Origin: Malania oleifera
Taxonomy: Eukaryota; Streptophyta; Magnoliopsida; Santalales; Ximeniaceae
DNA length: 64,000 nt
Direction: 5' to 3'
Assembly: GCF_029873635.1 (NCBI RefSeq)
Contig: NC_080422.1
Location: 786,001-850,000, forward strand
Shown here: piece after piece, positions 1-12,777 of the stretch
Layout of the letters: each line of letters begins with the position of its first letter
How positions within the stretch are numbered: the first letter of the stretch is position 1
Program-made: the position numbers and the translations under genes
The notes under the pieces: generated by a model
Seen by the model: only the letters and a program-made list of their open reading frames with translations
The model's database searches: none
What the model was told of the DNA's origin: nothing

Positions 1-3000
1 CTGCACCAATCTCTAAAGCACCTTACCGAATGGCGCCAGCGGAGTTGGAAGAATTAAAGAATCAGTTGCAGGATTTGTTTGATAAGGGTTTTACACAACC
101 TAGTATATCTCCGTGGGGAGCTCCAATACTATTTGTGAAAAAGAAAGACAAGTCCATGATGATGTGTATAGACTACAGGGAAATTAATAAAGTGACAATT
201 AAGAACAAGTATCCTCTACCCCGTATAGATGATTTATTTGACCAGCTCCAAGGTACACGAGTGTATTCTAAAATTGACCTCAAATTAGGATATCATCAAG
301 TGAAAGTAAGGGAAGAAGATGTATTGAAGACGGCCTTCAGGACTAGGTATGGGCATTATGAGTTTCTTGTTATGTCGTTTGGTCTAATGAATGCTCCTAC
401 AATATTTATGGATTTAATGAATAAGATCTTTCATCCAAATTTAGACCAGTTTGTTGTTGTTTTTATTGATGATGTATTGGTCTATTCAAGGAGCTATGAG
501 GAGCATGAGATGCATTTGAGGCAGGTTTTGCAGACGCTTAGGGAAAAAAAGTTATATGCCAAGTTCAGTAAATGTGCTCGAGAAAGTTGTGTTTTTAGGA
601 CATGTTATCTCAAGGGATGAAATTTTTTTGGATCCTAGTAAGATTGATGCGGTAGTGAATTGGGCTAGACCGAGGAATGTCCAAGAGATTAAGAGTTTCT
701 TAGGGTTGGTTGGTTATTACCGTCATTTTGTTTAGGGATTCTCAACATTATTAGGGTATCTGACACGACTGACTAGGAACAACATCATATTTGAATAAGA
801 CGACAGCTATGAGCAGAGCTTTCAGGAACTGAAGCAAAGGCTTCTCACAGCACCAGTGCTGATCATTCCGTCAGGTGGTGAGGGTTATGTTATCTACAAT
901 GATGTGTCCTTGAAGGGACTTGACTGTGTATTGATGCAGCATGGTAGAGTGGTAGCGTATGCTTCCAGGTAGTTGAAAGAATATGAAAAGAACTACCCTA
1001 TCCATGATCTTGAATTAGCTGCAGTGGTATATGCATTGAAGATTTGGAAGCATTATCTCTATGGTGAGCGATGTGAAATTTTCTCCGACCATAAGAGTTT
1101 AAAGTATTTCTTCACTCAGAAAGAATTGAATATGAGACAGAGAAGGTGGTTGGAACTTATTAAATATTTTGATTGTACTATTAGTTATCACCCCAGGAAA
1201 AGCAAATGTGGTAGCTGATGCATTGGGCAGGAAGTCTATGAGACCAGTGTTGGCAACTATGGAGATCCAGTATCCGATCTTGATGGATATGGAGAGACTC
1301 AGCATAGAATTGATGGAGAGTGACCCACAGGCATGTTTTGCTAGTTTAGTGGTGCAGCCTACTCTACAAGGTATGATTAAAGTTGCTCAGAAGGAGGAAC
1401 CAGAATTAGTAGAGGTGATGGTCAGGGTACAGACCGCTTAGGGAAAGGAATTTTGCATTACAGATGACGAAACTTTACGGTTTCATTCCAGGTTATGTGT
1501 TCCTACTGATGCTGACATCAGGAAGACGATTTTAGAGGAGACTCACAAATCTTTGTACATAGTTCATCCTAATAGTACGAAAATGTACAAGGATCTGCGA
1601 GAGTTTTATTGGTGGAGTGGTATGAAGAAGGAGATTGCTGAATATGTAGCACAGTGTCTGACGTGCCAGCAGGTAAAAGCTGAGCACCAGAGGCCAGCTG
1701 GTCAGTTGCAGCCGCTATTTATCCCATAGTGGAAGTGGGATCATATATCCATGGATTTTGTTTCAAGGCTGCCATCGGCATCGTATGGCCAGAATGCGAT
1801 TTGGGTGATAGTAGACCGTTTGACTAAGATTGCCCATTTCCTTCCTATAAAGATCAACTACTCCCTTAACCATTTGGCAGAGATTTATATTCAGGAGATA
1901 GTTTCTTCTCATGGAGTGACGGTATCTATAGTGTCATATCGAGACTCTTGTTTCACATCGCGTTTTTGGAGGAGCCTGCAGGAGGCTCTAGGGTGTCAGT
2001 TATCTTTCAACATGGAATTACATCCCCAGTCAGACGGATAGATTAAGAGGACGATACAAATATTAGAAGATATGCTTTAAGCATGCGTGCTAGACTTTAG
2101 GGGTAGTTGGATTCAGTTCATGCAGCTGGTAGAATTTGCGTATAATAACAGTTATCAGACCAGCATTGGTATGGCACCGTTTAAGGCACTGTATGATAGG
2201 ATATGTCGTTCTCCTATATATTGGGATGAGATAGGTGAGCGGTGAGTTGTGGGACCAGAGTTAGTGCAGTAAGCGTATGATAAGGTTTAGCTCATCAGAA
2301 ATAGAATCAGTGCAACTCAGAGCTGACATAAGAGTTATGCCGATAATCGCCGCAGGAAATTGGAATTTGATATTGGTGACCATGTATTTTTGAAAATAGC
2401 TCCATTAAAAGGGGTTATAAGATTTACAAGGAAAGGTAAACTTAGCCATAGGTTTATTGGCCCGTTTGAGATTCTAGAGAAAGTGGGGCCAGTTGCCTAT
2501 AGGTTAGCTTTACCACTTATGTTGTCCAGGATACATGATGTATTTCATGTTTCTATGTTGAGAAAATATGTCCCAGACCCTTCTCATGTGATCAGTTATG
2601 GTGAATTAGAACTCAGTGATTCACTAATTTATGAGGAGGTACCAGTACAAATTCTGGACAGAAAAGAGCAGGAATTGCGTAATAAGAAGATTCTTCTGGT
2701 AAAGGTTTTATGGAGAAATCATGCAGTAGAAGAGGCTTCTTAGGAGCTCGAGGAACAGGTAAGACAGAAATACCCACAATTGTTTCAAGAAGTTTAGTTA
2801 TATCCAAGAAAGTGTAAGTAATTATACAGTATTTCTTTTGTAGGTACATGTAGTAGTTTAGATAGTAAGTAATATTTTAGTTTTGGGGGAATTTTATTTT
2901 ATGTATGTAATCTCCTAGAACTCTGAATGTAACCATGATATTCCTCCGCCATAAGTAAGGGTAAGTAATAAGATAAATAAACTGTTTTGCCTTTAAGGGA

Positions 3001-3055
3001 TGATGAATCATATGAATAGTAATTTCAAGGATGAAATTTTATAAAGAGAGGGGAA
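1..3055 (+). mobile_element. Ty3/Gypsy internal region (pol, 3' part), broken
   Basis: This is the 3' part of a Ty3/Gypsy polyprotein region whose 5' end lies outside the window. Reverse transcriptase comes first (about 30-620, with the FIDDVLVYS active-site block), then RNase H (about 840-1215), a zinc-binding and core integrase region (about 1500-2330), and the integrase C-terminal region (about 2350-2800, including SRIHDVFHVSMLRKYVPDPS). That domain order and the C-terminal block resemble the Tekay/Del chromovirus group; the lineage call is inference. A purine-rich tract just before 3056 looks like the polypurine tract. The copy is broken several times over and is a fossil. It continues directly into its 3' LTR. 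Confidence 0.9.
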
Positions 3056-3118
3056 TGTAGAGACCCGAATAATTATCATAAATTAATAATAGAAGGATAA
3101 AAGAAAGGTAAACAGGGT

Positions 3119-3306
3119 CTCGTCGACGAACACAGGGGTTTCATCGATGAGAACACATAAGGGGCTCGTCAACGGGGACGTGTCTCGTCGACGAGAAGAT
3201 ACCGAGAGGATAATTCGCAATTCTGAATTTTTTCGATGAGGAGTAAGCATTCGTCGATGAATTTCCTTCTTAACCTCGTCGACGAAGGGACGTGGCTCGT
3301 CGACGA
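3119..3306 (+). repeat. U3 array of GTCGAC-centred palindromes
   Basis: About eight spaced copies of TCGTCGACGA or close variants (for example at 3120-3129, 3141-3150, 3185-3194, 3251-3260, 3276-3285 and 3297-3306) lie within 190 bp. Most are perfect or near-perfect palindromes, and the array ends about 10 bp before the TATA box. Similar arrays occur in other LTRs of this window at about 9650-9970, 16270-16470, 59420-59546 and 63250-63445. A role in transcription is inference from position. Confidence 0.75.
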
Positions 3307-3315
3307 AGGCCAGAG

Positions 3316-3323
3316 TATAAATA
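3316..3323 (+). promoter_or_regulatory. LTR TATA box
   Basis: TATAAATA lies inside the LTR, just downstream of the palindrome array and upstream of a pyrimidine-rich stretch. That is the expected arrangement for the U3/R boundary of an LTR promoter. Confidence 0.6.
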
Positions 3324-5121
3324 GGACTAAACCTCATTTTTTTTGGGCAAAAATCATGCAAAAATCCCTCTCTCTCTCCTTTGTTCGTCCCTCCTCCCTT
3401 CTCTCTAAGGTTTTAGGCCGAATTCTCGCTGGTTCAATGATTTGAAGCCACCACAACACTCTTGGGGAAGTTCTCCACAAATCTACTAGAGCGGATCGTC
3501 GGTGGAGCTACCTTGGAATTCATCCCAAATTCAAGGTAAGGTTTTTTATTTGGAATTTGGATTTTTCATAGTTATAGGAAATGTTGTACACAGAGAAATA
3601 CTGAAGTTTAGTTCTGAGAGATGTTGTTTTCAGGATGTTGAACGAGGAACCTTATGGATGCAAGACTAATTTATTTTAGGGGCTTTTCAGGAGTGAGGTA
3701 AGGGAATAAACTAAAGTAGTAATTTTTTCATGAAAATTATTATTAAATTATTAGCATATTTATGTTCAGAAAGCATGTATTATATTTGAGTATTATTGAG
3801 TAAATGTATATTTGAGAAAATACTACTGTTACACTAGAATGTATGTTTTTAGTATAAAATGCCAGAAAATATGATTTAAAAGTAAAATGTATGGTTTTAT
3901 TTAGCATTATGTGGCATGAATATTATTTTACTTAAATTGTATTATGTTAAGGCAATTTTACAGATAAAATATATTTCAGTGATTTTCAAAAACTATAGAA
4001 TAATGCAGTACATTATGATTTTAGAATACATGATAAATAATACACTTATTCATATCAATATGTATGTAATGTTCAGCACAAGGCCATGATTGATAGCCGG
4101 CGTAAGGTCGTGTATTATGTATGATTTTGGTGTAAGGTCGTATTTATGAATGATTTCGGCGCAAGGCTGCATTTATTTATGTTATTACAGAAAATGTTAT
4201 CAATCTATTTACGTTAAACAGTATATTATCATGTATTATATGTTATCAGAACCCGGATGATAGTTCAGTTCAGTTTCAGGAGCACGGTACCGTAACTATA
4301 CAGATCAGATTATTACAGTTCAAACTTGTACTAACCACCACTGCAAGTAGAGGGGGTGGGAGACGGATAATCGATGTAGCTTTTAGTGTAGAGTTGTAGA
4401 CATCCACCTGGCAGTCCAAACCAGGGTGTGGCGGGCCCCTCATACTTATAGACATTTTTGACTTAGTAGTGGTTGGCCAACCATTGTCGAGTCCCGCCTT
4501 CGAGTTGCACAACTCGTCATGGAGGGTAATACATAACATCATCTAGCTATGCATCCTAGGTAATTTCAGTATTATTAGTTATATCAGACAATTCATGAAC
4601 AGTGTGATTTATTAAAATCATGAAATTATATGTTTAGTTAACCATGATATGTTCAGTATTCTCTAGCATGTGAAATGTATTGTATATCTACTATAGCATT
4701 AAATATTCATGTTACCATACAGCTGTATTTAGTTTATTTTCCCTCACTAAGAGGTGTCTCACCCCCAACTTAAACAAATTTCAGGAAACCCAGATAGATA
4801 GGCGGACCGAGGTCGCCACTGAGGCAGTATTTGTTACCCCGCTAGGAGGGTAAGTTTGGACTAGGATCAGGAGATTTTTTTTGTGAGATCTTAGATATAT
4901 ATATATTTCTGATGTTTTGGGTATTGTATACAAATACCGTGTTATGGTGGACTGTAGATAACTCTGGTATTATGCACTTTGTGGTTTGATGGATGTAATT
5001 TATATTTACTGTTGCTTAGGTTTTCACTATGTATGACAGGTGTGTGTCCTCGTTACCCATGGGTTCGGGTTGACTATATTATATGTGTTTAATTATATGG
5101 TAAGTTAACCAGGTCGTTACA

Positions 5122-6150
5122 ATAATAATCCTGGCCCTTGGCTAATCAAACAATACTCGGCCACTGGCCGTTATTTCAAACTCCTGCATTTCATAAACAG
5201 TTCAGTATTTTCACAAGCATTTCTAGTATTTCTCAAACAATTTAGTATTTCACAATCAATTTAGTATTTCAAAATCCCAAATCCAGATATACAATAAGTC
5301 ATACCAATTAAATCATCTGCCACACGATTTTCCACATTTTAACATATCCATATAAACAAACAAGCTTTCCATAGTTCATTTTATTCAAAAATATCATACC
5401 ATATATCTTAGGTTTGTAAAATCCATTTCGAACGGTTGGTTTTCAAAATAGCCTTTAAATTCCCAAATAAATAAATAAATAAATATATTTATATAAACAT
5501 AATAATTAAATTGATTCAAATTTCATAAAATTACTGACTTAACTTAATCCCCTTACCTAATTCCTAAAAAGCTCGCTAACACCTCGACCTACGCCCCACG
5601 GTGTTCAAAATCCCTGCAACCCTGAAATTCAAATTTCACTACATTACTCATCACAATTCCTAAAGTAATTTTTCCTAAAATTTTTCTAAGTTCTAAATAC
5701 CTTAAATAGCCTAATAAAGCCTAAATTATTAAACTTACCCCCAATTTAAGATTGGTGCCCCAGAACTCTAATTCATAAACCCGTTCCAATTAGATTGTAG
5801 AGAATCTCCCCACGAGTCTCCTGAAAATTTCCATTCGTTAATTGGGCTTATGATTTAAGAAAATTTGAGGTAAGTTTGAGAATTGGCTTTACCCCAAGAG
5901 ATATGCCTACGCAACTCCTACGACAAATCCGCTCTAGTAGGATTGTTGGTGGCGATGATAGGAACCCAGTAGTATCTTTGGATTTTCGATCGACCGAATA
6001 TTGAAGAAGAGATTGAGAAGAGTGGGAGAAGGAACGGAGGAGACGAAGGAGACTTGCAGCTTCTGTGCGTAGAATGAAAAAGAAAAGAAATGAAAGCTTC
6101 TGTTCCTAAAGGTTCTTTGATCCTTCACTACAACAGGAATCATGATTTAC
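5122..6150 (-). repeat. Degraded Gypsy-type LTR fragment, antisense
   Basis: There is no gene here. The segment reads as a reverse-complemented Gypsy LTR middle: the phrases around 5540-5770 and 5920-5940 (CCCCTTACCT, AAATCCGCTCTAGTAG) are complements of phrases in the LTRs at 3056 and 58-59 kb. Neither terminus is clear. It sits between two forward LTR pieces, which indicates nested or rearranged insertions. Confidence 0.5.
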
Positions 6151-7305
6151 ATATTAAACAGTATAGAAAAATTATATTCAGTATATTATGTTATGCCGGT
6201 GCAGATATCGAGATTCATGTTATGTTATGTCGGCGCAAATGCCGTGATTTATGTTATGTTATGCTGGCACAAATGTCGAGATTCATGTTGGCACAGATGC
6301 CATAATCATGTATGACAAGACAGAATTTATGAAATATGTATATGACAGTTATTATTATGAAATATGAAACAACTATGTTCAGTATATGGAACTTATTATA
6401 TGATATGAGAACCCGGATGGTATGCTTTAGTTCAGTTTCAGGACCACGGTACCGTAGTTATATGTTCAGAATTATGATAGTGCTACCACACAACCAGTAG
6501 TATGGGAAATGGCAATCGATGTGGCTTCGGTGTAGAGTGGAGTAGTCCCCTTGGCAATCTAGGACTAGGTAGGGGCAGATTCATTGTACTTACAGACTCA
6601 TGTTTGATCTAGCATGGTCGGCCAGCCATTGCTAGGTCCCGCTTTCGGGCTACAAAACCTAGTCATGTGGGGTTAAGACATGGCAAAAACTAGCTATCAA
6701 TCCTAGGTGTTATTTCAGTATTTTATAGTTATATAAGATGATTTTTATGTATATAAATTTAGTATGCTTTATGATGTTATGACAAATCATGTTTTACACA
6801 CTTCTGCTACAGACAGACTTTACCAAATATGCTTATTATACTTTTTATATGTATAACACGAAAATGCTCATAATGTCACACACTGATATTAGTTTATTTC
6901 CCTTACTGAGAGGTGTCTCACCCTAGTTAAATAAACGTTTCAAGAAATCCAGGTAGAGGAGCAGACCGAGTTCCATGACAGTAGAGACCGGTGGGGCTAC
7001 CCTGTCTGAAGGGTGAGTTGTTGAGTTAGGGTCGGGTTTATTTTTGGGTTATGACCCTAGGGTACATTTGGCCTTTTTGGTGGATGATTGTATATATAAC
7101 AAGTTTAGTAGAACTCTGTTATTGTGGCTGGCTAGATGATATGTATGTGATTACGTTTCTTGCTGCATAGGTATTAGAATGGTATTTTGGGTATATCCCT
7201 GGTACCCATGGGTCCAGGTTGTTTATGTTATTCAGTTGAACAGGATTTCAAAATTATTATTATATTAAATATAAAAAAATATGGTAAATTAGGCAGGTCA
7301 TTACA
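6151..7305 (+). repeat. Partial Gypsy LTR (3' half)
   Basis: This is a forward LTR piece. It carries a minisatellite of units such as TTATGTTATGTCGGCGCAAA (about 6187-6300) and the conserved block GGTGTCTCACC (6912-6922), and it ends GGTCATTACA at 7305. It matches the 3' half of the LTR at 3056-5121 in layout, but the U3 part with palindromes and TATA box is absent. Confidence 0.6.
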
Positions 7306-8642
7306 ATTATAGTTTATACGTTTATATAGAATTATGACATACAGTTTATACAGTACTATGAAATTCAGATTACAGATGATGGAAATACAATATTTTATAG
7401 AAACATGTATATATAGTGTTTTATAGAACCATGAATATACAATGTTTTATAGTACCATGAATATACAGTGTTTTACAGTACCATGATTATACAGAGTTTT
7501 AAAGAACAATGATTATACAGAGTTTTATAGAACCATGATTATAAGGAGTTTTACAGAACCATGATTATACAAAATTTTACAAAACCATGATATATAGAGT
7601 ATAAAACCATGACATACAGAATTACAGTTGATACATTTATACAGTTATAATATAGCGTCATGGTTAATACAAAGAATTAAAGCGTCATGGTAAATACAGT
7701 TTATACATAATCATGGTAAAATAGATAGATGTTATATAGAAATAGTATTATATAGTATTAGACCCTGATGGAATAGAGCAGTTTACAGAGTATGATACTG
7801 CAGCTATACAGTGTAGACAGTGCAACCATATGTCTCAGATAGAGTATGACGTTGAATTTCGATTGTGCCATAGATAGAGTAGAGGGCTCCCTGGCGTCCG
7901 GACTACGTGGAGCGGGGCTTCTGTGCTACAAGCATATACAAAAATATAGTTAGACTAGCATTGGTGGGCAAAACCCTATCAATAAAACTTAAATCATGAC
8001 ATACAGTCATCCAGGAGAGTTTTCAGAATTATGTACATATACATTATACATAGAAAACATAGATTACCTATTATAGTCGAAGTATGATTGAATAGATAAC
8101 TTAGAAATTATGTATTTTAAATGATATAGGTGTGGGTTATTATATAGATACTTTTGCATGATTTTTCATTTATAGTTTAATTAAAGATTATGTTTTGTGT
8201 ATAAACTCATATGTCACACACTGATAATAACATGTTTTTCCTTATTGAGAGGTGTCTCACCCCAGCATTATGAATATTTTAGGTCACCCAGAGAGACATG
8301 CAGGGTCAGCTCAGAGATAGAGGAGGCGACTAAGTCAGCATAGTTTTGGGGTGAGTCTCGAGCTGAGTAGTAAAGCCCTTGGTATTTTGGGATATTTGGG
8401 AAATGATGTACATGTGTGTATATATTTATAGGTGGATTAGTAGTACTCTGGTATTGTGTATTTTGGGATATGGTTTGGATATTTATGTTTTTCCGCTGCA
8501 TAGGTAATATACATGGAATGCAAAGGTTACCACGACATCCACTCCGGGCCGTGATGGTGATGGATATTTATATACAGGGTATCAAAGTTATAATATATAG
8601 CTTGACAGTAAAAAAAAATGGTTAGAAAATTTGGTCGTTACA
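7306..8642 (+). repeat. Partial Gypsy LTR (3' half) with 26-bp minisatellite
   Basis: A second forward LTR 3' half directly abuts the previous one. It contains GGTGTCTCACC at 8251-8261 and ends GGTCGTTACA at 8642. Its 5' part is replaced by a minisatellite of about eight units of 23-27 bp (roughly 7395-7610) built around TTTTATAGAACCATGATTAT. No coding sequence was recognised. Confidence 0.6.
7395..7610 (+). repeat. Minisatellite inside LTR
   Basis: About eight imperfect tandem units share the core ACCATGATTATACAGAGTTT. Units differ at a few positions, so the array is old. It occupies the same LTR zone where neighbouring LTRs carry unrelated minisatellites. Confidence 0.6.
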
Positions 8643-9860
8643 CATAAGACTACTGCGTACTACACAGTACATGGCCCACATGGAACTACTGCGTACTATC
8701 TCGGTACGATTATATACGTGGCCCACATACTACACTATACATGGCCAATGTAGGGCAACTACGTATTTCACTGTATGTTTATGTACATAGCCCACATAGG
8801 TAGCTGCATACTACACTATATGTGGCCCACGTAGGGCAGCTATGCATTTCACTGTACGTTTATGTACGTGGCCCACATAGGACAGTTGCGTAATATACTA
8901 TATGTGGCCCACGTAGGACGGCTACGCATTTCACTACACGTTTACACTCACAACAGACAGTATTCACACAAACAGGAAAATTTCACATCCAGGCAATATT
9001 CTCAAACCAACTGTATTCCCAAACAAATAGTATTCACAAGCAAACTGTATTCACAACTGAACATTATTACAACTAGTTAATTAAAAAATATATTATTTTC
9101 ATGCCACACAGTTTTTCCCAATTATGATTTATAATCAAAATCATTATTTTCAATTACCTAAACTGTTCAGAAAATCATACTATAATTATATGGTTCCTAA
9201 ACTCAAAAATAACCGATTCAAATTTATTAAAAAGCCTGGTATAATTTATTCCCCTTACCTGTTCCTCGAAGTCCTACAAAAAATGAACGGGAAACAAAAC
9301 CTTGTATTCCACAAACCCTAACCTAATTAGTTCAACCCCAGAATATTTATCATTTAACATATCTTAGACCCACACACTCCCAATAATTAATTTAATATTA
9401 AAAATATCCTACTTACCCTAATTTTGGAGTGGTGCCCAAGAACTGCAAATCAAGTTTTTGCTCTGGCTAACTTGAAGAGAATTGTCCTAGGAAGCTTGTG
9501 GTGGTTTCTAATCATTGAATCGGGCTAAATTCAGGCCAGAATCGAAGAGAGAAGGTGGTAGGGTCGAACCCTAGAGAGATAGAGAACAAGGGGAGATAGT
9601 TTCACGCTGAAATGGATCCAAGGCCTCTTTATAATCTGGTGTTCGTTGACAAGTCTAAAAGGTTCGTCGATGAATCGAAGAAGGACATTCGTCAACGAGA
9701 ACATTAGGTTCGTCTATGAATCCATTAATAATATGAAATTTCCCTATTCTCAATAATTCCTCATCAACGAGACACGTATATTTGTCGACGAGACCAAGAA
9801 GGACTCTCGTCGATGAAGAAAACAAGTTCGTTAATGAGTCCCTACTAATGGCCCTTTTTA
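8643..9860 (-). repeat. Gypsy-type LTR fragment, antisense
   Basis: This is a reverse-oriented LTR. Its low-coordinate end carries diverged repeats of GTGGCCCACGTAGG type with a period of about 82 bp (8645-8935). Its middle matches other antisense LTR middles (CCCCTTACCT at about 9250). Its high-coordinate end has a minus-strand TATA-like box (about 9629-9637) followed upstream by GTCGAC-type palindromes (about 9650-9860). Both termini are missing or unclear. It runs straight into the palindrome array of the Copia LTR at 9861. Confidence 0.55.
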
Positions 9861-10784
9861 GGCCACTCATCAACTAATGCACGTCCTTGTTGACGAGAAA
9901 ATACCGAGACCCTACTTTTCTCAGACAGACCAATCGTCGACGAATCCCTTAGTCTCGTCGACGAGTCTGTTGGGATGCCTAACGCTCCAGCGCGCAACAG
10001 GAAAATTTTTTTTTAATAAAAATATTTATTTTTTATCCAACGGCCAAAAAATGTCTAAATCCCAAAAATACTTATAAATATCAAACCCTAAACCTTAGTT
10101 GAACAACTTTTGAACCTCTTGCCTACACTCTATCACATTCAGACATCTTTTGGGCATTCTCTTAGTTTTTCAAAGGGCTTTCACGCACACATCTTGCAAA
10201 ATATCTTTTGTTTTGAGGTTTGATAAAAACAAGTATTTGATTTGTGCATTCAAAGTATTTCTTCTCTCGTATTTTTATTTTTAATATTTTATTGAGAGAG
10301 CAAGAACCTTATTTTTCCATATATTATTTGAAAAATCTTTTGGGAAAAAAATTATTCTAGGGCATAAATCTTTGAAGCATTAACAGTCATATATTCATTC
10401 AAAGATTTCATATTCTATTGTGTTTACAAAAGTTATTTGAGAAAATCCTAAATCTCCAACACACATCTTATTTGAAAAATAAAATTTTGGAGATTTATTG
10501 TATTGAATTTAGATCTTTGAGAAAGCTTATCATATATTTTAATGTAAAGATCATATATTTGGTTTAGGTCTTTGGAACAAGCTTATCATATATTTTTTTT
10601 ATACAAAGATCATACATTTGTTATTGCAAAAATATTATTGAAAACATCACATACACTCATTGAGTTTCACATTATATCCTGTGAGTGTGTTTAGATTTTA
10701 TTGTACTCATTAACTTGTTAAAAAGCATATGAGTGTTCAGAAAGTTTATTCGTCTATTGTATTAATGGTTCAAGCTGTGAATCG

Positions 10785-10935
10785 GGAAGGAGGAAGTTGT
10801 GCCTCTTGTAAGTAGCGGATTAGGAGGAAGTTGTGCCTCTTATAAGTAGCAAATTATGAGGAAGTTATGCCTCTTATAAGCAGCAGATTAGGAGGAAACT
10901 ATGCCTCTTGTAAGCAGTGGATTATAACGGGAAGC
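10785..10935 (+). repeat. LTR minisatellite, 32-34 bp units
   Basis: About four tandem units contain GAGGAAGTTGTGCCTCTTGT followed by AAGTAGCGGATTA-like sequence. The 3' LTR has a shorter version at about 17290-17395. Confidence 0.7.
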
Positions 10936-11040
10936 TCCGTCCCAATTTAAGGAGAGGAATAGTGGAATCCTTGGGTGTTTTGCGTGAGGTGAGGACGTAG
11001 GCCGAGTTTGGTCAAACCTCATTAAAAATTCTATGTTTGT

Positions 11041-11097
<57 letters not shown>
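11041..11097 (+). repeat. (CT)n microsatellite
   Basis: An uninterrupted CT run of about 57 bp sits inside the 5' LTR. The 3' LTR has only a short interrupted version near 17513-17532, so it expanded after the LTRs diverged, or the other copy contracted. Confidence 0.95.
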
Positions 11098-11099
<2 letters not shown>

Positions 11100-11368
11100 A
11101 CATTTCAGCACTTATGTTCATATTCGATTTGCTGTGCATGTTGTAAATATTGGCATATCTGAATTACTAAAATACTTGAGATTAATTGGGTAATACTAAA
11201 TTGGTTAAGATACCCACACATTAAATTGATAAGTTGTGTAATACTAAACAGTTTGTCCCCTAGCTTGTGCTTGTGTGGTTGTGCGTTTTCAAAACTAGAA
11301 CTTAAAGACCAAGATTTTTTAAAATACCCAAGTCACCCCAATTTTGCGATTACACCTAAATTTACATT

Positions 11369-11380
11369 TGGTATCAGAGT
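11369..11380 (+). other. Primer-binding site (initiator tRNA-Met type)
   Basis: TGGTATCAGAGT follows the 5' LTR by two bases. It matches the tRNA-iMet complement used by plant LTR elements. Confidence 0.8.
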
Positions 11381-11421
11381 CTCATTGCATAGACTTGACC
11401 GTTTTTTTGTAAAAGATCACA

Positions 11422-12777
11422 ATGGCTCATTTTGGTGTATCCCCATTTGGTGTGGGACAAATGTCTGCAAGGCCTCTAATGTTTTATGGTGAAAATTCCA
11501 CCGAGTGAAAAATAAGAATGACTATTTTTATCAAATCAATGGATTGGAGGACCTACAGAGTAATTGCTTAGGGGAACTTTGTACGTATAAAAATTGTTGA
11601 TAATGTTGAAATTCCTAAATCTGAATATGAGCTAAATGAGAATGACATTAAATTAATGCAAATAAATTTCGGTGACATGAATATTCTATTGCTTGCTTTA
11701 GATACTAATGTCTTTCATGAAATCAAATCATGTCAAAGTGCTAAGGAGATATGGGAAAAACTCGATAGGAGATTTAGAGAGACCAAAGGAAAGAAGTCCA
11801 CCACTTAGGAAGATTTATGCTCAAATGATTAGGTAGTGGAAAATTATAGCCTAGTTGCATTAATTGACGAAGAGGTACACTCCTCTCCTTCTACTTCCCA
11901 TAACAATTCTCAAAATGATTCATGCAATGATTGTGATAAATCTTGTGATATATATTATGATAATTCAGGTAGTGAATCTTATGGTGAATCTGATAATGAT
12001 AATATGCCATCTTATGACAAATTACAAAAGGGGTTTGGTAAGACCCATAAGATTCTAACAAAGATGTCTAAAAAGAAAACAATGTTGGAAAATGAAAATA
12101 AAAACTTAGCAAAACATTTAGAAAATTTTAGAGAGTCTCGTACTTCTTAGGAAAAAGAAAAGATTGAAAATGACTTAGAAATTAAGAGATTAGTAAACAA
12201 AAACGAGGCATCACTGAAGGAATTAGAATAAAAAATTATTGTTGGAAAATAAAAGGATTTAAAAATCATGAAATTGGAAAACAAGAATGATATGATGGCG
12301 AAAGAGCTGAAAGAGTTAAGTTCCAAAATTTTGAGTGATAATGCAAAAGATCTTCAAATTTATGAACTTGAATGTAAATAAAACAAAATAACCAATGAAT
12401 TTGTAAAATTGCAAGCTGTTTGCAAAGGGTTAAAGAATTTAAAAATTCAAGACCTAGAAAGAAAGATAGATGATCAAGCTAAAATCATCCACATATTTAC
12501 TAGGGGTAAAGAAAATTTTGATAAACTCTTGGGTTCTCAAAAGATGACCTTAGATAAGGAAGGTATAGGTTATAATGGAATTGAAAATATGAGAAGAAAG
12601 AACCTATACATGAGGTACTTTGTTAAAACATCAAAATTCTATGCTAGTACCTCCTTTGGTCCGTATGCTCACACCACCTGCGTATTATGTAAAAATAAAG
12701 GACACATTAAATTTGATTGTCCATTTAAAAGAAAATGTGTGAAACCCAAACAGGTCTGGAGAGTCAAAGAAAAATAG
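11422..12777 (+). pseudogene. Copia gag-like region with zinc knuckle, broken
   Basis: The gag region opens with a start reading MAHFGVSPFGVG and continues with a coiled-coil, Lys/Glu/Asn-rich middle. Near its end is a CCHC zinc knuckle (CVLCKNKGHIKFDC, spacing CX2CX4HX4C) followed by a basic tail. This fits SIRE-type gag. The region carries several breaks and is not expected to make a full protein. Confidence 0.7.

Larger units (their letters stand above)
3056..5121 (+). repeat. 3' LTR of the Ty3/Gypsy element
   Basis: This LTR of about 2.07 kb begins TGTAGAGACC right after a purine tract and ends GGTCGTTACA. From 5' to 3' it holds a palindrome-rich array (3119-3306), a TATA box (3316-3323), a short minisatellite of AAGGTCGT/AAGGCTGC-type units (about 4078-4165) and a conserved GGTGTCTCACC block (4753-4763). 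The matching 5' LTR lies outside the window, so age cannot be estimated here. Confidence 0.8.
9861..11366 (+). repeat. 5' LTR of the SIRE-like element (5'-truncated)
   Basis: This aligns with 16318-17800 through GGCCACTCATCAACTAATGC-like sequence, a TATA box (CTTATAAATA, about 10070), a minisatellite and a CT run. It ends AAATTTACA two bases before the primer-binding site. The first 430 or so bases of the 3' LTR have no counterpart here; an antisense Gypsy LTR abuts instead. Confidence 0.75.
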
